The notes below the pieces were generated by a model. It saw nothing but the letters and a program-made list of their open reading frames with translations, was not told the DNA's origin and did not search any database. DNA of 64,000 bases from Anisakis pegreffii (taxonomy: Eukaryota; Nematoda; Chromadorea; Rhabditida; Anisakidae), in the NCBI GenBank assembly GCA_035041965.1, contig JAPYMA010000427.1, positions 116,932 to 180,931 of the forward strand, in the 5' to 3' direction. Shown in pieces: positions 39,261 to 52,642 of this stretch. Made by a program: the position numbers and the translations under genes. Position 1 is the first letter of the stretch. The number at the start of each line of letters is the position of its first letter.

Positions 39261-42200
39261 GTGGATGAATTGAATTGTTTGTTTATTGCTGTTGTATTTG
39301 TATTTGTGTTGTATTTGCGAAGAAACGAGTAATGAAACGGAAGAACACGAATTTGGTAGTGTTATAGTAATGTGATGAGATGATGATTATGATTAAGGTG
39401 TTAGTTCTATGCGCTTGACTATGCGATAGTGATGATGATACTCGATGGTCAATTGGTTATGACCGAGATGACAGCAATGGTGTTTTCGGTAGTGGTGGTG
39501 ATCGGCAAAACGGTGACGACCGACGGTAATTGAGATTAAGTTGTTTTCGAGATCTTTTAGTGGTATTTCCGGTTATTGTTGATTGCTTCACGTGAATATT
39601 CCAGTTATACTGGTGATGATGGCGATGCTGATCTTGATCTTGACAATATTGTTGATTAAGATGATAGCGTTCGGTGTTTTGGTAAACGTTGTGTTCTTTG
39701 GAGAGCCTGATCAGTTATTGATGAGTGTTCTCGATGCGCAGCAATACTAGCAATAATAAAAACAAGAGCAATGAAGATGGTGATTAAAGAAGAACGATAG
39801 CCAATACAAACAAAACCACTCAAATGAATGATCACTTTCGATCCTTTAACATCTCATCTTATCCACCAACCGCTTACTAGTGTTCAGAGCAAAACACCCA
39901 ACAATTGGACACCACTGACTGTCGATACTACGAAAACGTGCAATGTAATATGAACAACATCATCCCAGTTGCAGCAGCAAGCAACCTTGTTTCGCATAAC
40001 CTGTTTAGATTGAAATAAAATAATAGTATGTAATACAATAATAACAATCATAAAGAGCAACTTATAAAATTATTTTCTGCATTCATCTATGCATTATTAT
40101 TCACCCAGTTAGATATGCACAAATCCCTTTCACATGCACATTGTGTTGCACATGTGTTTCCATGCATACAGACAGCTGCTACCTGCGAGTGCAATGTCCC
40201 GCAGGCGAATTCCGTCAAACTTTCTCAACATTAGCTCAATAAATTGTTGTTTTTATGTTGACGTTCAAAACGATGTTCCACCGAACAATTCATTCAATTA
40301 ATCGTAACGCTCCATAATGCTTGTTTTTTTATCTAATCGTCATTAACATCGATTAGTGTCCGACAGATTTATTAGATGAAACTTGAGCGCTCAATGAAAC
40401 ACTTGCAAACAAGGTCATTCCACTGGTTATGACATTTTGAGTGAACACGAAGCAGTCTTCAACGATCGCCTTTCTAAAGCTAGATCTCCTCTGACCACTC
40501 CCCCGGAGAAGAATCATCTCCTTTGATCAACTTTATTACAGAGTTAAGGAGTAGTTCGATTAGAAATGGACTACTACGAGGCTTATTTTGTCCTCCTACT
40601 ATGTTTTCTCGTTATTATTCCTGTTAATGGATATAATACTTTTTCTGACTGATATCACCGCTAAATAAACAAACAGCATTTCCCGACCCTCCCGGTGTTT
40701 TTGTTTTCCGTTGACGAATTCATTCGAATTTATTGTTTTTTGTTGGACATTCAAAACAATGTTCCACTGAGCAATTCACTCATTCATTCATTTATTACGC
40801 TTCATAATGTTTCCTTTGATAGTCACTCATCATCAACATCGCAATTTCATCAGCATAAATCTATTCGTCATCGTTAAAATCTCAGTGGATAAGTTGTCCT
40901 GCTCATCAAGTTTGTATAATATTAAATCCATCCGTGTGTTCCCGGAAGAACTCCACCGTTATTATAAATAGCTGTTTGAAACAACAGTATTAGATAAATC
41001 AATTGCATGAAAACCATCAAAATGCTGAATAGCTCTTGGCAAACAAATGCCAGTAATGATGCCAGTGTTAACGAAGAATTTTGAAGTAATCATTTGTCCG
41101 TCCATTCGAGTGATTAATCACCCACCTGAGTCATGATACGATAAATCACAACCGTATGCACCTAAACACTCTGACACAAATATGATACTTTCGTAGGAAA
41201 ATAATGCGTATTTTCGAGGTGAACCATGCGACACCCAACAACGCAACTGCTGGGTTTGTTTTCAGGAGGCAGCATTTCGCTTCGCTAAACGAATTTCGAA
41301 ATCTAAGCAATGAAACATTGAACACATGAGAAGGTGAGGAACGCCTGGAAATTCTCCGGTGATTATCTGGTCTATCGGACATAGTTTCAAGGAAACGTTT
41401 TTGCGTTTGGGAGAGATAGAACCGTTGTCAACAACTTGGAGGTCAATTGCGTTGATCATTACGCAACAATTTCACGGCATTTCTTGAATTTGTTATTAGG
41501 GTCACGTTGAAACATTTAAAATTTAGAAAGCATTGGATATCTAATGAAATTTATTTCTGAACAATTTAGAGCAAAAGTTTACTGAACGCATTCAGGTGAA
41601 ATCGAAACGGTGTCGATCGCGTATAAGGTACCACACTGATCATTACACCATAAAAGACTCAACAGTCTCAGAGATGGCTCTGATGGTATTTTTTAAAGAG
41701 ATTATAAACGTTCAGTTAACACATTTTCGTCCGGTTTCATTTTCATTCGATGACATGCCCAAATTCACACTTTATAGTGCACAAATATTGTTGCATCCTG
41801 TCCCTCAAATAATTCAGCGCTCAAAAGCAATCTCCGTTGGGATAACATTCGAAAAATGGAGAGCCCACTAACCCGCGCAAGGAATATCCCAGTTTCCATA
41901 CACCAAACCTTGGCAGAAAAAATTCGAAATTTGATTTCATATATCTTCTAGTAATGATGAAACTGACTATCACTATCAAATAGATTAAATTGTTCAAATC
42001 GTCTTCAAAAGGACAGCGCTTTTTGTCATTCAGTTACGAATGTCTTATACGATTTTAGATCGTTTATTCAACTCAAAATGCAACTGAGATAATTTCAGTG
42101 TTGCATAGATATTATTAATGATAGAAACTTTGATCTGGTGAAACTGCGCAAAAAAAAACGAATGAGAAATTGACCCATAACAGAATTTTAGGACAGTCAA

Positions 42201-43419
42201 ACTTATAAATGTCATATAAGGTCACTGATCTTCATTGCTAATTACGGATAATTGAAATAGTGCAAGTAGGTGGATTAATTTTTCATGAAAGCAGTGGAAA
42301 CAGTGCGAGAATCATTAGTTCAGCGTGAATGTCAGAATGAACATATCGTTCATAAGTATTATATCGTGAGCTGTTATTGCATTGTTTTCCCTCGGCAACT
42401 TCGAAGACCTTGAAGATCAAAATAACTTTATGAAACAGTAATGATGTAATGATGACAATCTAAATGTCGGGTTCATTAGTTGAAGATATCTGAATGATAC
42501 TGAGAAGAATGCCGCAATCAACTTTGCATGAGTGAGAAACTGTAAGTCGAATGAGCGCACGGAAATTACATGAACCAGGTTTGTGCCCCATCTAAGAAAG
42601 ATTCATTGTCTGTTTTATTTGTTTCTGGAGAATTGTATGTTAAAAAATATTTTCAGAAATGGCTGTCTAAATTTATTCGTAATCGTCAATTGAATCAAAA
42701 GTGAATGCTTGCAACCGCACTTCAATCATCACAAATTTGTAATGTTCGAACCTCAAGTAAAATGACAGATGATCAACTGAGGCGGCGTATTTACGCTTGA
42801 ATTAACTTCCCAGGTTTTTGTGATAATGTCCATTTTTTGGTGAATTTTGATGACTTTTCAGATCTGTGATAACTGGGTTGCTCTTCCCAACTAATGCTAA
42901 TTGTGTTTTTTTTTCAGCTAATCGGTTCGTTTTGTAGCTGAACATTTACTGTTGTTGGTGACATTACAATCTGTTCGAATTTATTCATTACTCATGCGTC
43001 ATTCCAAATCACCGAGTGTTTACATGCTCCAAAGACTCACTCGATCTCCTATGAGAGCAACCTCTGAATAAACAAAAAAACGTGTTTGTCCATATTACAT
43101 TAACATGAACAAACAATGTCAAGTTTTCACTTGTTGACATGAAAACAATGTCATGATCATAAAAGTGAAAACAATGGAAATATCGAAAATTTCGATTAAA
43201 ACAATACCAGCGATTAATGCAACGATAAGATTGCCTAGAAGTATATTAAATCGCATTGTATTGTCAAATTAGTTTGATATAATTTTATGGTAGTTTATGA
43301 TTTTATACAGCAGTTGATCTATTTACCACAGTTGATTCAGTATAATTATTAAATCTCCCGGAATATAACTGACTCAGTGCCTTCATCTCTTCGTTTAGAT
43401 CACCAACAACAACAATTCG

Positions 43420-43519
43420 TATAAAAGGAAGGCAGTCTTGTTGCCGAGATCATTGAGTATTTTTGTACGTTCAGTGCGATTGTCTCAATCCGTTCCAGCT
43501 GTGGTATTCGCGAACTTCG
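43420..43519 (+). promoter_or_regulatory. TATA box and untranslated first exon of the collagen gene
   Basis: TATAAAAG at 43420-43427 is followed about 30 bp later by the presumed start of transcription near 43450. A donor (CTTCG^GTGAGT) closes an untranslated exon at 43519. The intron 43520-43754 ends in ACTCTTGCAG, 20 nt before the ATG at 43775. A clear TATA box suits the strong, moult-timed expression known for cuticle collagens. The acceptor at 43754 could also receive a spliced leader instead of this exon. Confidence 0.65.
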
Positions 43520-43774
43520 GTGAGTTGATCAGATTCTAATCCTAATCGAAATTGACATAATTCACTTCAGATGGTTTCGCCTTTTCAAATCAACTGTATC
43601 GTTCTATTTCATCTAAATTGGTGGTGGGCAACAACCAACGATTCCTTAGCTGATTGATTAACATTAAGAGAAATTTTGGCTCGGTTGAGTGAGCGAGATT
43701 TTTGCAATTTCTTGCGCTGCGATCAGTCATCGAAACAATCACTTACTCTTGCAGGTATTCGTTAAATTTGGACA

Positions 43775-44867
43775 ATGGGTGGCATGGACACACAACTAGC
43801 GGGTGCTGCGATAGTTAGCAGTGGCCTGGTGATAGCGCTATCGTTGGTGATGATCGGTGTGCTCTTCCAAGATATCAACTCGATGTACGATGACATTATG
43901 CTGGATATGGCCGAATTCAAGATGATCGCCAACGACGCGTGGAAAGACATTGCCGTTGTTAACCACAGAGCACCGCCAAGTGACTTCGACCAGCTGTTCG
44001 CCCGTCAAAAACGTGACGCGAAGGCGTGCAATTGCGCGCAACGTTCACGACGCTGTCCTGTCGGTGCACCGGGTCCAAAAGGAGCTCCAGGAGAAGCGGG
44101 CGCGAACGGAGCCGACGGATTAGCCGGACTAGTGGGAAAATCCGGTCTTATTGAAACCGCTCGGTCTCCCCCAGGATCCTGCATTAGATGTCCACCTGGA
44201 CCACCAGGCCCTATGGGACCACAGGGTATTCAAGGACCCGCCGGGCCAAATGGATTCATTGGAGCACCAGGTATCGACGGAAAACCTGGACAACAAGGAC
44301 CATCTGGACAAGTGGGAGATAGTGGTTCGCCTGGTAAGTGTATTCTCGATGCGTTGGTCTGGGCTCAGAATGTTCGGAACAAGAGAAAAATTCGAACAAT
44401 TCCATAAATACTATCTTATATGATTGGAATATCAAATTTTTCGAATGCTACTCAAATTCTCGCAAATTAGATCGAACAATTACAAATTATTGATCGCGAA
44501 ATACATTCGTGTTCAATGACAACGCGATTTAATAATTTTCAGAAAAAAATTCTCCATGAAAACATTGCAAATCTGTTTTTAAGGTATGCTTGGAGCAACT
44601 GGACCAGTGGGAGCTCCAGGAGCCAATGCCCTCATACTGATCGGACGACCAGGACCGAAAGGTGAACAAGGACCGAATGGTCAACCAGGCAATGCCGGTC
44701 AATCAGGAAAACGAGGACCAGCTGGGGCACCAGGAGCACCAGGTGCTGCCGGATTCAACGGACGACCCGGAGCACTTGGACTCGATGGCGCAGCTGGAAT
44801 GCCGGGTATCGATGGACTGCCAGGCGATGATGGTGTCTACTGCCCGTGCCCATACCGTGCCGCTTGA
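43775..44867 (+). CDS. Nematode cuticle collagen, 280 aa
   Basis: Exons are 43775-44333 and 44584-44867 (stop TGA 44865-44867), 843 nt, with the split codon G|GT restored. Residues about 9-31 form the hydrophobic N-terminal membrane segment typical of cuticle collagens. It is followed by an acidic conserved region and a furin-like site RQKR at 77-80. Cysteines C85, C87 and C94 precede the first Gly-X-Y block; C136 and C139 lie between blocks; the protein ends YCPCPYRAA. Gly-X-Y repeats run about 98-125 and 141-270 with breaks at [11 protein letters not shown] and NALILIGR. The product is a short secreted collagen that trimerises, is trimmed at the furin site and is cross-linked by disulphides into the cuticle. 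The CPC ending recalls the SQT-1/ROL-6 type, but I cannot name an orthologue. An open frame continuing past 44333 is intron read-through. Confidence 0.95.
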
Positions 44868-44892
44868 GACGTACCTTGACACGCTTACAATA

Positions 44893-44927
44893 TTCAATAT
44901 GTGACATGCCTCATGTCACATATTGAA
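44893..44927 (+). promoter_or_regulatory. Perfect 16-bp hairpin in the collagen 3' UTR
   Basis: Arms 44893-44908 (TTCAATATGTGACATG) and 44912-44927 are exact complements around a CCT loop. It starts 25 nt after the stop codon and lies before both candidate poly(A) signals, so it would be in the mature mRNA. A role in mRNA stability or 3' processing is inference. Confidence 0.8.
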
Positions 44928-45041
44928 CATTCTAATTGAAATCCAAATTGTACAGTCATTTAAGAACACGAAAACTTCAAAGAACTAAACTCCTTTAAAA
45001 CAATAAGAATTTTTAAAGTTGAAGTGACACAATAACATCGC

Positions 45042-45131
45042 AATAAACATGTTCACCACAACCATTACATGCTTTGCACAATGATACAGAATTTCTTCAT
45101 CTCATCTCTACGATGTGTTTCGGCGAATAAA
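45042..45131 (+). promoter_or_regulatory. Candidate poly(A) signals of the collagen gene
   Basis: Two AATAAA hexamers are present, at 45042-45047 and 45126-45131, 175 and 259 nt after the stop. Which one is used cannot be told from sequence. Confidence 0.5.
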
Positions 45132-46890
45132 AAAGCGATCGAGTGAACGGCAAATGTAAGTGAATAAGTGCAAATCCCGTAACCTAATAGCAAAAGAGCC
45201 ACTCAAAAATACGAACAACGACCATTTAGGAATTCGATTAATGACCATGACAAAAATGAACCGCATGAGAGGGAGGAACGCTCGCCACTTAGCATTTCTC
45301 GCCTATGCTTCACATTGAGTTCTGATAATGTGAACAAGCGATTGCTGGGCAAATGCCATTGAATGAGTGAATAAATCTATCCTACTTCATCTCTTGTAAG
45401 CAATGAGGTGGGATGAGTGAGAAAATAACGAGATGAACTGTTGCATTTGCAGAAAAGAGAATATGAATAACGTCATACAGTGAAAATTTTGTCAAAAATT
45501 ACGCCAACTTTATTTGAAAAATGGAATAAAATCAGAGACAAATTATTCGACGGTAACATACAAAAAACACCTAAAAATGCTGCATTCAACAATTGCGATA
45601 AAATGGACAAATTAAGAATATGAAAATGCATTCATACGTTCAAAACAACATACTGGCAGAATAACGATGAAATAAATGCACACTTCGGAATGATCCAGTA
45701 GAGGATAATAATGTCAATTAAATTTCAATTGAATGCAAAACACATCAATTAATTGGAACAATATTTGAGAGTAAGCAAGTCGTAAGTTCATAGTTATATG
45801 TGACATAATCAGTACAATGTTATGAACGATCGATATGATGATGACACTTGTAAATACCTGTGGATAAATAATGATTCTGCTTCGATGAAGCACGAATTGC
45901 TTAGATCAAGTGGATGAAAGAGAAATAGTTTGATCGCTCGATATATGTAGATGCGATAAAGGAGAATGAAATGATGATACAAATAAAACTGAGCGCTTTC
46001 AATGGAACAGAACACGGAACTGAGAAAAATTCAAAAAATTTCATCGTATCAGCATATCAAACGAATTCTGTTTGCTATGCGATTCGGACAGAGTCAAACT
46101 TTATTGAGCAGCTTTGCAAAAAAACGAAAGTGTTTCTATCGTGAAAACAGAAATAATGAGATGAATCAGCAATGATCATCCGCGGAAGATTCTTTGGCAA
46201 TTTTCTGATTTCACCATCCAAAATGAATGAATCTTCAAAAATTTCAAATAGGAATAACAAAGCTTCAACTGAGACGATGTATCTAATCAACGAGGAAGTT
46301 CTACAAATAAATACACCCAAACATCCAATAATATCGTCGAAATTATCATACATATATAGCCGATAAACATAAACAAATTCAAGACATGAATACGCGTTCA
46401 GAAGCTGCAAACATCAACACATGGAAATGCCCTTAAATAGAATTTAGAGAAAACCTGTTAACTCTCGACAACTGACGATCGTTTTTGATTGTCTCAAAAA
46501 ATGCAGTGAAAAGGAACTGAACACTCCAATAATTAGATGGCTATTCACACCCTTAAATATGGGTTTCTACGGCAAAACCAGGGAGTCGATTCAGAAATAT
46601 ACAGGATAAAGAAATACTCAAAATTAAAAACTTGCCATGAAATTCCTCGCTTCACAAATTCACAAGTTCCATACACAGCCTCATCTTCGACAAAATATCA
46701 AATTTCAAACAAAAAAAAACACATTACATTTCGACATATCACCAATGCATTCAAACTATTACACTGGAAAATACTCGATCAAATCCTGATTATGGCCATA
46801 CTACAGACCATGTCATAGCAACGTTGATTACTGTCAATGATATTGAGAGAGATCTGATCGTAGTGAATGAAAAGTTTGATGGATCAATGC
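45132..46890. other. Spacer between the convergent collagen and INCENP genes
   Basis: No exon recognised. A minus-strand AATAAA at 46100-46105 is a possible but distant poly(A) signal for INCENP. The open frames at 46075-46410 on the minus strand and 46537-46818 on the plus strand have no recognisable features. Confidence 0.45.
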
Positions 46891-49800
46891 TTACCGTCGA
46901 TTTGCAGTTTCAATTGCGAAGTATTTACTTGTTCCTTTGGTCGGATTCGATAACGGTGATGACCAAACCGCTGATGAGGTTCGCTGACGATAACGCGTTC
47001 GACTCTTCGAGAAAAGCTTCTCCAGATCCGGCGCTGCCACTGCGCCGAAGAATGTCTCAACATCAATCGGCGGATGAGCTCGTTGCTGACGCAGTGCACG
47101 ACGCAGATTCTCAGCTGAACGTTTCACATCATTAAACCAAAGTTGTCATCACAGTCATCATCAAATGTACTTACATTCAACCTATCGCAACAAGTCAGTT
47201 ATATTCTGTTCACGGTAACGATGTTTTCGGGATCGAAACATCCGAAACTGCAAGTTTTCAAATTGTTCTAGAAACACACTCCTTCATCAAAGACATCTTC
47301 TATTACTCCGGCTGTTCAGTTGAGCTTTGAAGAAGATTTATTTTCACGTTTCACACTTCTAGAAGCTGAATAAAAACTCGATAATAACTAAAACTAACGT
47401 TTTGCCCAAGCAGGTATCGCTTTTCGCGGTTGATCTTCATCATCAGTTTCATCACCAGATGACAGATCATCAATATTGTAGTTTTCTTCAGTTGACGGTA
47501 ACGGCTTCTTCTCTGGCGTCAATTCGTAACTAAATTTAATTAATAGTATTTATAACGTATCTCTTCGAACAAAAAAAAATAAACTAACTATATTCATGTT
47601 GCACACATAAAGGTTTCTACAACAAAGTGTTACAATCGATTCTAACTTACGACGGCTGAAATTTTGAATAATTCCAATCAAAACGAATGAAAATATAAAA
47701 ATTCAACTACCAGTTTGTTCAAAACGAACGTACCTGCTTGTGGTGGTTGCATTCAACAAATTTTTGTTCTGAATCAATGATGTATTATTGATGGCGTTCG
47801 TTTTGTCAACACCACTCGCATTGATCTGTTGTTGTTGTTGCGGCTGATTATCATTATTATCAGCGAGGTTCTCCTTATCACTCACTGCCACATCATTATC
47901 GTTGTTGTCCTCTTCAATTTGCATCTCCTCTTCACCTCCTTCTTCTTCATTATTAGCAACATCGTTTTCTTCTTGTGAATCCAGCTGATTTCCGTCTGAA
48001 TTCACCACCTCATCAACGATTTTGACGATTTTAGAGCCGTCAACTTCGATATGTACATTTATTGATGATTGCTCAGTTATTATTCGGTTTTGTTGATTGT
48101 GTTCCTGATCGACACGATTCTCGTCAGCATGTCGCTCAACCGAATGAATTGATGCCAGAATGTTGTGCGTGGATGTTGCTTGTTCGGCCTCATCACCATC
48201 CACCTCTTCATATTCGTATTCGGCGCTCATCGATACTTCCACTTCTGGCAGCTCCACTTCAACTCGCTCTGGTTTATGCGTCGTTTTCTTATGACCGAAA
48301 GTATCACGAGCTGTACGCAAACGAGATGCGCTCTTCTTCTGCAAAAAAAAATTCACCGTTCAACAGTGAAACAAGAACTGTCGGAATATCATTTCGTTTT
48401 GCTGGAAACGAATTGCTTAATTTTATGAAACTTTTGTGTTTCGCATTAGAAACGCGCGATTTGCACTGATCACCTTCGCTTTGAATGTCTTCTGTGAAAA
48501 TCTGATCTGTATTCATGCTGCCGTCAGTCAATTCGAAGCAAAACTCAACCCAACTGAGTGTGTTATTCTCATATTTCCGCTATCTGTGCTTTCATTCGAA
48601 ACGCAAATAATGAAAAGTGAACAAACCACTGGTGATGTCGAATCAGGTGTGCCTGGAATAACCTCATTTCTGAATGCCTCTTCTTCGACACCAGCATCCT
48701 TTTTGTGCATTTTTCGTGGTGGCTTCTGTGGAGTGTTACGAGTGGCACTTCCAGTCATCATCTCTTGGCGTTGTCGATCCGCACTGCGCGGTGTTCTACA
48801 ATCGAGATGATATTATTGAAAACAAACTGTGAAGTTCGGATACACTGAATATCTAGTCACAAAAGTGATTTTACATTTTTCTCTCTGAATAAATTTGAAA
48901 ATTCTTCGTGATAAACCTTGCTGGAGATCTTGTTTTAGGTAATCCCTTTGCAGCACTTGCTTGCGCCTTCCGCATCTCTTCAATTTCCCGTTCTCGCTTC
49001 TGCACGATCGCCATTCGAGCGGCTTCTTCCTTTTCTTTCAGGCGATTATTTCTTTGCACACGTTCGGCTCGCTCCTCTCGTTCCCTGTTTGTGTGTTATT
49101 CACTGTCGCTGATGCATTATTGAATGAACACATTTCGGTAACAATCACGTTTGAATGACGCACAACAAAATCACAAAGCTTTCTTTCGATTCATCTACAA
49201 TTTCTCTAGCATACTGCGCTCCAGTCAAGCATCTAACTTTTCAGTTAATGAATTATAAATAAAAACGTCACCAAATCTAATTTAAAATTTTTTGCGTTCA
49301 TTCTTTCAATTACATTCCCAAAAGTGACTTCACTATCAACTATGAAATTTGTCGCTTCGTTGAAATTTTCGCTGCAAACAAAAATAAAACTCAGCCAACA
49401 ATCACCTTTTAACGCGCTCAGCTCGCTCCTTAATAATTTCCTCTCGATTTGAAATAACCGTCTTTGCTTTCCTCTCGATTTCGCGCACATATTCCGAGTT
49501 TCTGGTCTTCTGAAATGCACCGAACAATAATTCTACATCATTGTGAATAAGATTCCAATAATAAAAACAAGATTATTACACTCTAACAATATTCGCTTCG
49601 TGATCAATAGCATTTCATCTCATTCCAAATCAATCGACACACTAATTATCGAAGCAGAAATGAGCAAAATTACTCAAACAGAACTTTTAAACGTTTTGAC
49701 TATCTCAATTTCACTCACTTTGATACCTGTTATTATCATTGACTGTCAACAGTTCAAGTAAACAATCAGTCTGATAAATCATCCATTCATCATGCTCAAA

Positions 49801-52629
49801 CAAACGCATCAGAACCGAATGCACAAACAAAATAGTAAAGTTGATCATCAATTAACAACCTTCACAACCGGTGGATGATGCGAATGAGCTGTTGTAACGT
49901 TTGGTTGTGTCGCTGAAACAACTGGTCGCCCTGGTGAGAGAGCTTTGCGAATCTTCTCCTCAAAACAACAATTCTTTTCATTTATAAATTATCGCGATAA
50001 ACATTGACGAATCAATGCAATCTTGCGTTCGATAAAGATTTTTTTGAATAGTTTTATCGAATGATCATTCTACTGGGATAAACGCTAGCAACTTCATTAG
50101 TCCAGTTCGCGTTAAAATCATATCAAAATAACCTAAGAGCAAATCACCCATCTTCCCACCCCCCCCCCCAAATTTTGCGAAAACTTCCGAAGCGAACGAT
50201 TTTCCATAAATGAAATGTAAATACTCAATAATCCTCGTCAAAAGCTATTCAAAACAAAGAAATTAACTGCAATAAAACTAATAATACCTGTTCAGCAATC
50301 ACCGCTTTGACGGCTTCGACATACGGTGACTGGTTTGGTTTCGTTATTGCTGATTGCTGATATCTGAAATATACATTGAACTGATTACAATTCGCAACAT
50401 TACTCACATGGACCATTCCACAATTCTATACAAATACAAATTTAAATGAAGCGAATATAAACTCCATACTCGATTTGACATGAATTTTGTTCAAAATAGA
50501 TTATAAAAAATATGACCACTGAAGAATGCTTTCCATTGATGTAATTATCAAACAATTAAGATATAGTGAAGAGTATCATTGAACTTGTTTTGATTGTCAA
50601 CTGAATGTTATCAACAATGAACACGACGCGAAATGAAGGTGTGCATAACTAATAAAATGTAATATCATTAACCTAGACGCAGACGATGCACCATAACCAG
50701 GTATTCGACTTGGTGTTAAAGTTTTGTTCGGTGATGAGAATAAATCTGGACTCTTCAAATCCTTCCGCTGAAAAAAACAAAAACGCTTCATTAGGTAAAA
50801 TATAGATTCCTTGCAAAAGCTTCTTGATAACATATCTATAATTTTTTATGATAACGTCAACAGGACAAGTGTTTCTCCCTGGATATGAAAAGTGATTGGG
50901 GGCAAGAAAATTATCAGAAAACCTAGAAAATACTGACAACTGATGAGAAGAGAAACGGTATAGGCACCTCCGCTATTGGCAATTAAATAAACGAATGAAT
51001 AAATTGATCAACATTTGCAAGGATATTGGAGAAAAAGTGCTTTGAAACAAGAGAATTACCGTTAGTGCTCGAAATCGTGACGGACTTGCTTCTGTGATAC
51101 GAGAAACATGATCACGCGACGAGTGCACTGGTAAATGGCTGAGATCATTCACTGGCGGGGATATTACTTCTTGTTTTATTCGTTTCTGAAAATTGCAACT
51201 CTTCGTATTATCAACCTATGTAACATTCACTAATTCCATCACTGAAATACTCCTGGAGAATAGATGAAGAATATGAAAAAATGTACCGGAATCGATTTTG
51301 GAGTTGCAATCTTTTGGATGTTTTGTTTTCGAATCGCCGTATGAACACTGCAAATTTTGATGCATTTTGAATTTTTTTTGATTGTTTATGAAAAAAACAA
51401 CCAATTATTAATACTGTTGATTCAGGAATCCAAATCCACCTTACGAAATTACCATTTCGCATTTTTAAAAATGAATCTGTTCTCATGAATAACTTCGATC
51501 AATTGATATACAACAACAAAAAAGCATTTGAAAGGACTGCATTTGGACACATTATTTTGTTCGCTGATCTATTCTACAATTAAAATGTACCGTGAACTGG
51601 GTTGGTCATCGTCTTCTTCGTTTGTGAATCCGCTCGTATGCGATGTTAACAGCTCCTTCTTTCTCGAGTCAAAAGTCGATTTAACACGCATCATATAATT
51701 GTTGCGTTGCGGTGTTTTTGGTATTCTCTTTTGACCACTTCTTAACAATTAACCAACAATTCAGTTGTGCTCTTTTATTTTTCATCATCTCGGAACGATT
51801 ATAAATTAACTTAAACATCTGTTTTGAATACAAATGAGTGTCCGTGTCAACAATGGTAATTAATATTGAACAAGTGTTGAAAACAGCTTAAAATGATTAC
51901 AAGTGATACTTATAAATCTGCTCAACAATGAAACGATAGGAACGAATTGAGTAAATGAAATAAACCAACTTGTGAAGTATGATTTGTTTTGCATTTTCTT
52001 TCTGATGCATCATCCAATCTAATATCGAATCTAACGGCTCCATATACTGCTCGTAGAACAGCCTCTTCACATGATCATCGATTGCAACGTATCCAAGACT
52101 TCAATGAAGCACTCACTTATCAATAGTACCAATAACGTATTCACATTGAGATAAATTCATTTCATCAAATTATTTTTTGCACACACTTATTCACTTTATT
52201 CTAATGTTTATTCAAAACCTCAAAACATATGATCACTATTGACCATTATTATCATAAGAGGAGAAATATGATCGTGATAATCCTTGTGAACAACAAAGCA
52301 ATTAAACAAAAGGGGAAGGATTCACTAAATAAAAAATTAGGCATTAGGCGTGAAACGCAAAAAGAGAAGTTAAGATGTTCAGATGGACCAGTGCGCTAAA
52401 TCTTAGCCATTTTCAGACAGAAATAGAAGTAATCATATGGTTTATCGATTAAGTTGAAGAATATACAACAAATGCAGATATTTTCAAGCAAAAAAAACTG
52501 GTTGAATTCTCGAAAATAAGCGCAAAATAAGCATGATTAAAGAAAGATGATAGTTACATACGATTGATCGTTGAGAAAACGTTGCACAATCGGGTTGCTG
52601 CAACGTTGACGATTTTTCTCCCTTACCAT
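46891..52629 (-). CDS. INCENP: Inner centromere protein INCENP, chromosomal passenger complex scaffold, about 720 aa
   Basis: Exons, minus strand in gene order: 52629-52562, 52098-51966, 51727-51591, 51347-51287, 51185-51060, 50767-50673, 50363-50288, 49958-49860, 49509-49406, 49084-48917, 48795-48663, 48338-47734, 47529-47399, 47114-46891. Total 2160 nt in frame, about 719 aa. The N-terminus (residues about 13-65) is a helical CEN-like region for Survivin/Borealin binding, followed by [11 protein letters not shown]. Residues about 266-355 form a charged single-helix/coiled stretch ([12 protein letters not shown], then [13 protein letters not shown]). An acidic Glu/Asp/Asn/Gln-rich linker covers exon 12. 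The IN-box that binds and activates Aurora B spans the last two exons: [34 protein letters not shown], then [19 protein letters not shown] with the phosphorylated TSS motif. The ATG lies 10 nt after a TTTCAG acceptor. Junctions exon 2/3 and the end of exon 11 (48663 or 48630) are the least certain; exon 8 uses a TTTTGAG acceptor. Confidence 0.92.
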
Positions 52630-52642
52630 ATTGCTTGTGCTG

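Larger units (their letters stand above)
31356..43419. other. 12-kb spacer between the divergent MOLO1-domain and collagen genes
   Basis: Both flanking genes point away from this stretch, so it should contain two promoters. No exon chain was found. Short landmarks are a (CAG)6 run at 33071-33088, a near-perfect palindrome at 34461-34491, a TGAA microsatellite near 33937-33954, a 176-codon open frame at 35969-36499 and a purine-rich tract at about 38560-39260. I cannot exclude a gene with very short exons. Confidence 0.4.

Noticed and set aside
48163..48810. Plus-strand genes opposite INCENP exons 11 and 12
   Set aside because: The open frames there are shadows of the acidic, codon-biased INCENP exons on the other strand.
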